A DNA stretch of 57,418 bases from Actinomycetaceae bacterium (lineage in GTDB: Bacteria > Actinomycetota > Actinomycetes > Actinomycetales > Actinomycetaceae). The stretch lies in the NCBI GenBank assembly GCA_030530685.1, contig JAUMUM010000012.1, positions 1 to 57,418 of the forward strand, in the 5' to 3' direction. The translations under genes were made by a program, and so were the position numbers. Positions 10,301-16,767 of the stretch are shown in pieces; the stretch's first letter is position 1, and the number at the start of each line of letters is the position of its first letter. The notes beneath the pieces were generated by a model, which was given only the letters and a program-made list of their open reading frames with translations, did no database searches and had not been told where the DNA came from.

Positions 10301-11077
10301 TATAGACACTTGCTTCGAGTTCCTCCTCTTGAGGGCATCAATGAACTTCTGCGCCTGTTCGTCGCGCCCAGCGAGGTAGAATCCCGATGGAATTACCTTC
10401 TTCTGGTTCCTCTGGAAGCTCGCCCACCATGCTTGTAGTGTCCGTGCTCCATGTGGGTTTCTACCGAGACGTTCCGACAACCAATAGTGCACTGGCGGCG
10501 TAGCCTGTAGCCACCCTTCTAGCGTATGCGCATCGATGACCTTGACGTCAGCAAACTTCCGCTCCCTTCGACGTTCTTCTGCCCATCTCTGCCCACCTGG
10601 CCAGTTCCTGGGTGTCGCAAACACAAATACCTGGACATCAGGATCGTTTATAGATTTCTCGACGCGCTTCTCGTAGTCCTCGTCGGCCTTTGCCTTGACC
10701 TTCTTATTCGCGCCAAACTCAAAGCAAAGCCTGCCCTCGGGCAAGTACGCACTCCCGGCAGAAATGGCAGTACCATCCCAGCCTGGCGCGGCAATACCTT
10801 CGTGTGCGCGTATCTCCAGATTTGTGATACCCAATGTCTGTGCGAGCAGACGACGCATTAGTTCAGGGAATGTCTCTTTTGCGTCCAACTTGTCGGCCCA
10901 CTGTTCTATATCAAACGCGGTGACCAGCTCGGGACTGTCCGGCTGTAGCGCGGTAGAGACTGTTTGGTCGTTTGGGATCATGCCTGGCTCAATGCTCACC
11001 AACGTATTGTAACCTTCGGCACGCCGCTCCATTACATGCAAAAACCGATCGCCTACCGACACCAACCAGTTCCGCAC
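7328..11077 (-). CDS. Large putative defence protein with nuclease-like N-terminus
   Basis: This is the longest gene (1249 residues) and I cannot name its family. Residues about 50-200 resemble a PD-(D/E)xK nuclease cap of large defence ATPases: AHEGIAAPGWDG (Asp101), CFEFGANKKVKAKADEDY (Glu120, Lys125), then VFVFATPRNWPGGQRWAEE and KVIDAHTLEGWL. Residues about 230-480 look like a degraded STAND-type NTPase: FYLAGRDEQAQKFIDALK, then QVSIASTAVEDVLAFV where a P-loop would be expected, with no GxxxxGK[ST]. The remaining 750 residues are helical, with no signal peptide or membrane segment, as in repeat-type sensor domains. Lower GC and neighbouring toxin-antitoxin debris indicate an accessory island. 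Start 11077 is uncertain; homology-like sequence begins near residue 45. A defence role is an inference. Confidence 0.7.
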   Translation of the reverse strand: MRNWLVSVGDRFLHVMERRAEGYNTLVSIEPGMIPNDQTVSTALQPDSPELVTAFDIEQWADKLDAKETFPELMRRLLAQTLGITNLEIRAHEGIAAPGWDGTAISAGSAYLPEGRLCFEFGANKKVKAKADEDYEKRVEKSINDPDVQVFVFATPRNWPGGQRWAEERRRERKFADVKVIDAHTLEGWLQATPPVHYWLSERLGRNPHGARTLQAWWASFQRNQKKVIPSGFYLAGRDEQAQKFIDALKRRNSKQVSIASTAVEDVLAFVYAVIDKESALVERAMVVTDQGSWARLVKSSTRMLLIPRFDNPDLGRAVERGHQVTVIVDSGSYSNDDATIRLPKVERSRASKVLLKAGFNLDDASHLTELARRSMHSFLRSISTNPAIQKPEWLSDGKAVARLAPLVLVGAWESNDDRDRKHLEKYIGGSMTDVYDLLKSLEEGYDPPFIRSGSTWRLVEPINAARLLLPDKIGTEIVERWEVLVREVLAPAEDGVTHSCSETLYLHVAKGLVLAARLMDKRKVKGIVRELLETAFSDASGDILVDLGPVLPMLAEAAPVEFLNAVRKDIDDRESVTRTLLKRDIRSGLPYLLSALELLCWLDEYYGAAAMLLAAVASLDTGDLKTAGPLDSLYKVTQGRVIECVANVDDRIAVIQQVTKGYPEVGWRLTLELLKPGRSFFGAPRKPEYPTGELSSGDLTGDEYSRYIDAILENAIESVAKRAKRCAELLSLVNHISEGGRSKLLNSVLETVRSASSSWSRDERHIVWRAVTDEIEKNEANRREKWALSKPELDLLRQVREDMASADDPCRYGSLFGLANTIEVDGLRWRDDGFDVALEAAQRRAVDEVLQGEMSDVRLLIMHVDHPEAVGKVLADTDAPVDADIISWLCEDESSKPQRAAQYYVSEKARNRGTAWLNDIQVHSLDRRTQEVLVAAIPMEARFWEWVATLGEELAEVYWQMADLRSTPKGQYAVAAERLAEHNYPWRAAFMLYGMFRGDELLDRDAVKQVLVACGQPPDACRELSGMCYGTVVQGLLQWLESTSPEDSDLPCLEYKFFDFIPGRRPSGALYRALCNDPEFFVDLICEMVDSQESVNKVRSVLSNWPELPGAREDGSIDACHLTKWVEDCRTLFEERDRSNVGDGAIGEVLATSPDGNDGIWPAEVVRDIVEDLKSSSIESGLVTGRLNSRGVSVRGVDDGGKQERLLAQRYCDEAQRIQIQRPRTADVLRQVADVNEQFADYFDELDE

Positions 11078-11106
11078 CCATCAGCGATGGGAAACGACAT
11101 CACAGC

Positions 11107-11215
11107 ACAACGTAGAACCGCCCACTCGCGCCTTGGCGAGTCATACCGAGCACGTCGCCAATCGCTCGCCGCAACCAGCAAGCCTCTCGCGCGGCAATCA
11201 CGGCCACATGCAGTT
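11107..11215 (-). pseudogene. Decayed copy of the 12.1-kb HTH protein gene
   Basis: The reverse strand reads AVIAARE, then after a diverged patch AIGDVLGMTRQGA in a neighbouring frame. This repeats the C-terminal helix-turn-helix of the intact gene at 12076-12327 (AVIAAR...AIGDVLGMTRQGA). The upstream part is no longer readable. It is therefore a degenerate paralogue, so the module was once present twice within 1.5 kb. The rest of 11078-11381 holds nothing I can support. Confidence 0.6.
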
Positions 11216-11381
11216 CGGGCCAAAACGGCGCCTAGGGGCACGCCGGAACGCAAGCGGCTCGCTCCCACGAGGCGTCATACCCCACCCCTGTTTCCACACC
11301 ACGTCTCGCCACGAACCTTTAGTCGTCGCAACCGATGGCAAGGACGGCACGCCACGGTCTCCCGGAACCTCGAAGGCGGCG

Positions 11382-11663
11382 TCAAAGGAATTCGTCGTGA
11401 CTGCCAGTGGAGACCAGAGCAAGAGTTCCATCTGCGTCAATGACGTAAAGGAGTAGCCAGTCCACTGCAGTGTGCAATTCACGGTAAGCCACGAGGTTGC
11501 CCGTGTGGTTGTCGCGGTGCTGCCCAAGCCAGTCGGTGTGCCGTTCAGCGACTGCGCGAATCACGGTCTTGAGCGCGCCCATGTTGTAGTGCCTGCGTTT
11601 GAGCCGTTTCACGTCGCGCAGAAAGGCTGGCCGATAGGCGATCTCGCGTTCGCGCACGGTCAA
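11382..11663 (-). CDS. YafQ-type RelE-superfamily mRNA interferase
   Basis: The 93-residue product matches YafQ toxins: AYRPAFLRDVKRLKRRHY at the start, then VAYRELHTAVDWLLLYVID and a terminal STGSHDEF. In YafQ the catalytic set includes His residues in the DH..G region, the ELH strand, Asp-Trp and the final GxH. Here the ELH, DW and GSH motifs are present. The first motif reads RDNHTGN instead of the usual RDHxLTGN, so one catalytic His may be displaced. The start is TTG 11663 or GTG 11657, both weak. Its antitoxin gene just upstream is broken, which leaves a potentially unopposed toxin of doubtful activity. Confidence 0.75.
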   Translation of the reverse strand: MTVREREIAYRPAFLRDVKRLKRRHYNMGALKTVIRAVAERHTDWLGQHRDNHTGNLVAYRELHTAVDWLLLYVIDADGTLALVSTGSHDEFL

Positions 11664-11854
11664 CGAGATCCATCAATTCGTCGACGTCTCCGACCTTGAT
11701 AGCCGGCTCCGCCTCCGCCTCGCGAATCACATCGGCATAGGCGGAGACTCGGCTGAAAGGGCAGCCCCTAGTCGCGGACGATCTCGCCGAGGAGCATATT
11801 GATCGCGGTGGTCATGTCGGTGCCCACCCGTCGAGTGCCTTGATGGCCCTCCTT
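11646..11854 (-). pseudogene. RelB/DinJ-type antitoxin, decayed
   Basis: Fragments of a RelB/DinJ antitoxin read in order: LKEG, AIKALD, GTDMTTAINMLLGEIVRD, an in-frame TAG, GLPFQPSLR, a frameshift, then YADVIREAEAEPAIKVGD followed by VDELMDLVDRA. DMTTAINMLL...I...LPF is the family's ribbon-helix-helix core and linker. The stop codon and at least two indels abolish a full-length protein. The fragment overlaps the start of the YafQ-type toxin, the usual antitoxin-first order. Confidence 0.75.
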
Positions 11855-12075
11855 GAGCTAGCCATTGGTGTGTACCTGAATGCATGTACCGAGCTCCACG
11901 ACTCCCCTCCGCCTGTATGCCTGTTGTACTGTCATCACACTCATAGACGGGGCGCGCGCCAGGGGCAGCACCCGCCCCCTGAGGAGGTCAAGTTGCCCCA
12001 TTATCACAAGCTACTGCGCGCCAGCGATCCCGGACCGCAGCACCCGATCCGCGGCGCTCACAAAGCAGGCAGATG

Positions 12076-12327
12076 TCATGCGACGTGGAAGCGTTTGTTC
12101 GCTCCCTGGCGAGTCATGCCGAGTACGTCGCCGATCGCCTGCCACGACTGGCCGTCCTGGCGCGCGGCAATCACGGCCTCGTCAAGTGCACGCTCGGCGG
12201 CACGCACACGTATCTGCGCAACCGCGATTCGCGCGAGGCAAGGATCGTCGACCGTCACCGCAGGATCCGGCCCCTCGCCGTCGTTGGCATTCTCAATCTC
12301 ATTGAGCATCTCTTCGACAGACCTCAT
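12076..12327 (-). CDS. Small helix-turn-helix protein, likely antitoxin
   Basis: The 83-residue protein has an acidic N-terminus (MRSVEEMLNEIENANDGEG) and a C-terminal helix-turn-helix, AVIAARQDGQSWQAIGDVLG followed by MTRQGANKRF. Its pattern (A...G.SW..IG..LG.TRQGA..RF) resembles a small group of actinobacterial DNA-binding proteins. It follows the putative toxin with a 3-base gap on the same strand, so the two form an operon. I infer that it represses the operon and may neutralise the toxin; this pairing is not established. Confidence 0.65.
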   Translation of the reverse strand: MRSVEEMLNEIENANDGEGPDPAVTVDDPCLARIAVAQIRVRAAERALDEAVIAARQDGQSWQAIGDVLGMTRQGANKRFHVA

Positions 12328-12330
12328 GAT

Positions 12331-12543
12331 TCACTTCCTCCTCAAGAATCTCTCGCGTGCGTTCATAGCATGAAAGACGAGATCGTCATCATTGACACCG
12401 ATTTCCAGAAAACGCCCAGACCGCGAAGGCCCGATGACGATCACGTACCCGTCGAAGTAGTGGACGATCATAGGATTGCTCAGCGCATGGTCAACGTCCT
12501 CACGCTCGAGACCGTGCCTCCACGCACTCTCCGAGTACCCCAT
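12331..12543 (-). CDS. Putative BrnT-like toxin
   Basis: The product is about 70 residues from ATG 12543. It contains SAWRHGLEREDVDHALSNP, then YVIVIGPSRSGRFLEIGV and a terminal VFHAMNARERFLRRK. The order of an Arg/His helix, a VIG.S..GR.LE..V strand pair and a final HAM.AR..F segment is that of BrnT-like RelE-fold toxins. A GTG at 12564 is an alternative start. The promoter-like sequence upstream puts the transcription start close to ATG 12543, suggesting leaderless translation. The family assignment is tentative. Confidence 0.6.
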   Translation of the reverse strand: MGYSESAWRHGLEREDVDHALSNPMIVHYFDGYVIVIGPSRSGRFLEIGVNDDDLVFHAMNARERFLRRK

Positions 12544-12548
12544 GATGG

Positions 12549-12603
12549 CAAATGTAGTTACCACGAGGCGTGGGCGTCAACACTAGTTACCGCTGCGTGG
12601 GCG
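12549..12603 (-). promoter_or_regulatory. Promoter with direct-repeat operator of the BrnT-like operon
   Basis: On the minus strand TTGACG and TACATT are spaced 18 bases apart, and TACATT ends about 7 bases before ATG 12543. Two direct repeats overlap this promoter: 12555-12576 and 12584-12603 both begin TAGTTACC and end GCGTGGGCG, offset by 29 bp (about three helical turns). This fits autoregulation by the HTH partner. Confidence 0.5.
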
Positions 12604-12972
12604 AAGGCGTGAGCGAACAAAGCATCATCGCGGTCATGGCCCCGGCGCTTGGCGAATTCCACGAAGCGCCCGGCGCCGTCGTCTACACCACCCATGGACC
12701 CTCACCTTCCCTGCGATCTCGCCAACGAAAGTACCGCGCCCACCATTGCACCGCGAGGCGAAAGACGCAACACCGTGCCCCACCTGAGCCAAGTGGGCGC
12801 AACCAACAGCGCCAACCACACACTCTCCAGCCCAGCCAGATAGCCACGCGCCGGCGCCATACACGGTCATCCGAAGCGCGACCACAGCCGCCACCCGAAA
12901 CCGAGACTTAAGCCGCCGAATTCTTGTCGGAGCCGCGTGAGACACTACCGGTACCCCTAGAAGGAGACTGCT

Positions 12973-15402
12973 ATGCCCACGATCATCATGTCCAACTCGG
13001 CCGCAAAGGATGCCACGGCCAAAGATCCCTCGCTCCATTCCAGAATCGGCCCTTTCCTCCACAAGCTCAAGACCGCGCACACCGCGCGCGGCCTGCACAT
13101 CGAGCCAATTCAGGGGTCAGTGGACCCACACGTGCGCACCGCCCGGGTGGATAATTTCTACCGCGCCGTGCTCTTCCAACTCACCCAGGGAGACGACGCC
13201 GTCTACGTCTATCACGGAGTCTGGCCGCACGATGACGCCATCGACGAAGCCCGGAACGTCACCCTTAAAGTCAATCCACGCAACGGCACCTCCGAGGTCA
13301 CGCGCGTCGCCGCCGCCTTTCAACAGAGCCAGGCATCGGTTGAACAAGCCCGCAGGCAGGCACAGGAGCGGCTCGCGCAAGCTCAGCGGCAAGCGCAGGA
13401 AATCGACCGGCAAGCCGCCCTGCTCGAAGAGACCAACGCCCGGGTTTCCCAGCAGCTGGCACAGGCCGCAGCGCCCAGCGTCGCGCGGCACGGCAAGCCT
13501 TCCTCGGCCTTTGGGCGCATCGAGCAGGCCGCAGCCAAACCCGTAACGACGCCAGACGCTCCGCCGCGCTGGCCCGCCGGCCTATCCGTCGAGGTCCTCC
13601 GCGACGAGCTCGGCCTCGACGTTTCCCTGGCAGCCGCGGCCTTGGCGGCCGAGCGCGAGTCACAGCTCCTCGACCTCGCCCTCACCGCCGAGGTCCCCTG
13701 GCAGGCCGAGCTGCTTTTGTCCCTCGCGACGGGCTCCACCGTTGACGATGTGCGCGAAGCATTCGAACTCAGGCCACCGGAAGATGTCGAAGCGGTCGAC
13801 GAGGACGAAGCCATCCTGGCCGGCCTGCGCACGCGCGCTGCCCGCTCGGTCTTCACCTGGGCCGAAAACGACGAGGATCTGCGCCACGCGATTGAAAGTC
13901 TTAGCTTCCAGCAGTGGCAGCTGTTCCTCCACCCCCAGCAGCGTGCGCTGGTTGAGCGGCACACCAGCGGCCCCACGCGCATCTCTGGCGGAGCCGGCAC
14001 CGGCAAAACGGTCGTGGCCATACACCGCGCCAAGTGGCTCGCCGACCAGGCAGCCAAGTCCGGCGAAGACGCGAGCATCCTGCTGACAACCTTCACCCGC
14101 AACCTCGCCGACGACCTGCGCCACCAAATCACCCAACTCGCCCCGGAACTGCCGCTCGCCGACAAGCTCGGAGAAAGCGGCATCATGGTGGGCGGTCTCG
14201 ACGCATTGGCGACGGTGGTCCTCCAAAAAGCTGGCGATGGGATAGCCGATGTAACCGAACAGGTCATCGGCAGGCGACGCACGAGGATCCTCACGCACAA
14301 TCCTGGCAATGGGCGGGCGATTTTCGAGGCGGTCAGTGACGATCTGCCCGAAGACCTGCGTTCAGCAGATTTCCTCGCCTCCGAATACGAGCTCGTCATC
14401 CTTCCCCAGAAGGTGACCACTCTTCAGCACTACCTGCGCGTGCGCCGCCCCGGCCGCGGCATCGCCCTGGACCGCGGCAAGCGCGCGGCCGTGTGGAATG
14501 CGATCGAAGCCTATCGCGACCAATCGTCCTCGCAGGACGTCACGAGTTTCGCCGAACGGTTAGCCCTGGCGGCGGCGTGGCTGGACGCCCAGGCCGCAAA
14601 CGGTGCAGCCCGGCCCTTCCGGCACGTCGTCGTCGATGAAGCCCAGGACCTCTCCCCCTCGCACCTCCAATTGCTGCGCGCACTCGTCGAACCCGGACCC
14701 GACGACCTCTTCCTCGCCGAGGATTCGCACCAGCGCATCTACGGCAAGAAGATCACGCTGAGCCACTACGGGATCCAGGTACGCGGGCGCTCACGACGCC
14801 TCACCCGCAATTACCGCACGACGCGGCAGAACCTGGCCCTGGCGTTCGGGATTCTCGACCCGGGCGCGTACGAGGACATGGAGGGCCAGGCCGAGGAGCA
14901 CCACTATGTCTCGCCACGCAGCGGGCCTGAACCGCGGTACATCCCCGCCAAGAACCGCGCGAGCGAACTGGACGCGGCCACCACCCTCCTACGCGAGTGG
15001 ATCGCTGAAGACAAGAACAAAGAGCGGGCGGCCCCGGAGTCGATCGCCATACTCGTGCGCGACCGCTACCAGCGCGACATCGTCGCGACAGGGCTTGCCG
15101 AACGCGGCGTGGACGTGCGACCCGTCGACCGCGAATCGGCCGGCCGCGGCCGGCCACTCGTCATGACCATGCACCGAGCCAAAGGCCTGGAATTCCGGAA
15201 GGTCCTGCTGTTCGACGTGAGCAAGGCCGCGATTCCTCGCGCCCTGCACGACCAGCAGTACTCGCAGGCCGACGCCGCCGATGCGCTGCTGCGCGAACGC
15301 TCCCTACTGTATGTGGCGGCCACTCGCGCCCGCGACCAACTCGCTATCTCATGGAGCGGCGAGCCGAGCCCGCTTCTAGAGCAGCTGACATCGGGCAAGT
15401 AG
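12973..15402 (+). CDS. UvrD-type superfamily I helicase with RelE-like N-terminus
   Basis: The 809-residue protein has helicase motif I at 339-346 (GGAGTGKT), motif II in VVVDEAQDLSP, motif IV/V elements including MTMHRAKGLEF, and motif VI LLYVAATRARDQLAIS. It is therefore an ATP-driven UvrD/Rep-family helicase. Residues 20-95 (SRIGPFLHKLK, VDNFYRAVLFQL, YVYHGVWPHDDAIDEA) resemble a RelE/ParE-like fold that often precedes such helicases in actinobacteria. A Gln/Ala-rich coiled coil spans about 115-165. The start is supported by AGGAG at about 12961. It is a single gene between an accessory island and ddh; a repair or defence role is inferred only. Confidence 0.85.
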   Translation: MPTIIMSNSAAKDATAKDPSLHSRIGPFLHKLKTAHTARGLHIEPIQGSVDPHVRTARVDNFYRAVLFQLTQGDDAVYVYHGVWPHDDAIDEARNVTLKVNPRNGTSEVTRVAAAFQQSQASVEQARRQAQERLAQAQRQAQEIDRQAALLEETNARVSQQLAQAAAPSVARHGKPSSAFGRIEQAAAKPVTTPDAPPRWPAGLSVEVLRDELGLDVSLAAAALAAERESQLLDLALTAEVPWQAELLLSLATGSTVDDVREAFELRPPEDVEAVDEDEAILAGLRTRAARSVFTWAENDEDLRHAIESLSFQQWQLFLHPQQRALVERHTSGPTRISGGAGTGKTVVAIHRAKWLADQAAKSGEDASILLTTFTRNLADDLRHQITQLAPELPLADKLGESGIMVGGLDALATVVLQKAGDGIADVTEQVIGRRRTRILTHNPGNGRAIFEAVSDDLPEDLRSADFLASEYELVILPQKVTTLQHYLRVRRPGRGIALDRGKRAAVWNAIEAYRDQSSSQDVTSFAERLALAAAWLDAQAANGAARPFRHVVVDEAQDLSPSHLQLLRALVEPGPDDLFLAEDSHQRIYGKKITLSHYGIQVRGRSRRLTRNYRTTRQNLALAFGILDPGAYEDMEGQAEEHHYVSPRSGPEPRYIPAKNRASELDAATTLLREWIAEDKNKERAAPESIAILVRDRYQRDIVATGLAERGVDVRPVDRESAGRGRPLVMTMHRAKGLEFRKVLLFDVSKAAIPRALHDQQYSQADAADALLRERSLLYVAATRARDQLAISWSGEPSPLLEQLTSGK

Positions 15403-15443
15403 CGGGTCGGCTGCGGGTAATCCCGCCGGCTCCTGCCAGTCCT

Positions 15444-15472
15444 GGCCGCGCGGCAACTCTAACCGCGTGGCC
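15444..15472. terminator. Hairpin between convergent helicase and ddh genes
   Basis: A 10-bp stem (one G-U pair) surrounds a 9-base loop: GGCCGCGCGG, CAACTCTAA, CCGCGTGGCC. It lies between two gene 3' ends and could end transcription from both sides. There is no clear U tract. Confidence 0.5.
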
Positions 15473-15538
15473 GGTCTGGCGCGGCGACGGCCGGATTAAA
15501 CCCCCTGATGGTCCCGGCCGGCGCCGTGGTCCGGGCCG

Positions 15539-16510
15539 TCACAGGTAGTTGGCCCGCAGCTCCTCCGGGCTCTTCGCGGAAAGGTCGGCCAGCGTCACGT
15601 CGAACACCGTGCGCGCACCGCCCTCGCCCCGCGCGGCCATCCTCGCGGCCGCCCGCCCCATCGTCGCCACAACGGAACCAGTGAATTCCGGGTTCGACCC
15701 GAGCTGCAACTCGAAGCCCACGGTCTCCGCGACGCCATCGGACGTCGTGCCGCGCCGGATCACCGTCCCACCGTGCGGGATGCCCGAATGCTCGGCGGCA
15801 AGTTCCTCGGCAGAGACGAAATTGACCGTGGTGTCGTAGTCGGCGAAGTAGTTCGGCATCTCGACGATCTCCCTCTCGATGCGAGCGAGGTCGGCGCCTT
15901 CTTCGGCTACAACATAGCATTCGCGCTTGTGCATGGACCGGGTCGTCAGCTCGACGTCCTCGCCATTCTTGACCGCCTCGACGGTGGCCGGCACCGGAAG
16001 CGTGTACTGCTTGGCGTCGACGACGCCGTCAATGCGACGCAGGGCGTCCGAGTGCCCCTGGGAAACGCCAGGCCCCCAGAAGGTGGTCGTCGCGCCGTCG
16101 GGCAGGACGGCTTCGCCAAGGACGCGCAGCATGGAGAACAGGCCGGGATCCCAGCCCGTGGAGATGAGGGCGAGGTGGCCCGCGGCCCTGGCGGCAGCGT
16201 CGACGGAGGCGAAGTACTCGGGGATCTTCGCGTGCGTGTCGAAGGAGTCGACCGTCGTGAAGAAGGCGGCAGCGGCAGGCCCCTGCTCGGCGAGGTCGGT
16301 GGCGGAGCCACCGCAGTTGAGGCACACGTCGACCTTGTCGGTCCAGGCAGCCATGTCATCAATATGCGCGACCGGCGCACCCTGGGTGGTGATCGAGTCG
16401 GGGTCACGGCGGGTGAAGACGACGACGAGCTCCATGTCCTCGTTCTTCGAGATCGCCTGCTCGGCACCTCGTCCCAGATTTCCGTATCCGTTGATCGCGA
16501 CCCTAATCAT
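15539..16510 (-). CDS. ddh: meso-Diaminopimelate dehydrogenase
   Basis: The 323-residue enzyme converts tetrahydrodipicolinate, ammonia and NADPH to meso-diaminopimelate, the one-step branch of lysine and cell-wall precursor synthesis. The N-terminus IRVAINGYGNLGRGAEQAI is the nucleotide-binding loop. VFTRRDPDS follows, then LNCGGSATDL, STGWDPGLFS and FWGPGVSQGHSDALRRI, all typical of Ddh. ATG 16510 is chosen because AGGAGG lies 3-4 bases upstream; a longer frame to 16552 has no such support. Length is close to the 320-326 residues usual for the family. The gene is transcribed alone, after the glutamine synthetase homologue. Confidence 0.93.
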   Translation of the reverse strand: MIRVAINGYGNLGRGAEQAISKNEDMELVVVFTRRDPDSITTQGAPVAHIDDMAAWTDKVDVCLNCGGSATDLAEQGPAAAAFFTTVDSFDTHAKIPEYFASVDAAARAAGHLALISTGWDPGLFSMLRVLGEAVLPDGATTTFWGPGVSQGHSDALRRIDGVVDAKQYTLPVPATVEAVKNGEDVELTTRSMHKRECYVVAEEGADLARIEREIVEMPNYFADYDTTVNFVSAEELAAEHSGIPHGGTVIRRGTTSDGVAETVGFELQLGSNPEFTGSVVATMGRAAARMAARGEGGARTVFDVTLADLSAKSPEELRANYL

Positions 16511-16703
16511 GAAACCTCCTGCAACTAAGTTGGACATCGCATATTCTCGCATCGCAGGCGGCCCCGCGCAGTGTGCGCGCCACGTTGGCGTGCGACGTCA
16601 CACGTTCTTCCTGCGAGCTTGCCGCCAACTTCTTGCGAGCTTGTCGCCGATCGACGTCCCCCCATTCGTGCCGGGCGCCAACCCACTCACTCACACCCAG
16701 ACG

Positions 16704-16719
16704 CCCGTCGCAAGACGGG
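16704..16719 (-). terminator. GCAA-tetraloop hairpin after the glutamine synthetase gene
   Basis: CCCGTC-GCAA-GACGGG forms a 6-bp stem with a stable loop, about 50 bases past the gene's stop. It may help end transcription before ddh. There is no U tract. Confidence 0.35.
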
Positions 16720-16767
16720 GCCGGGCACGCGGCCAGCCAGTCGCTACGTGGGAACCCGCGGAAATCT

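Noticed and set aside
13383-14420. A 345-codon minus-strand frame inside the helicase gene
   Set aside because: It is an antisense shadow of a clearly coding helicase region, with Arg/Ser-rich composition and no motifs.
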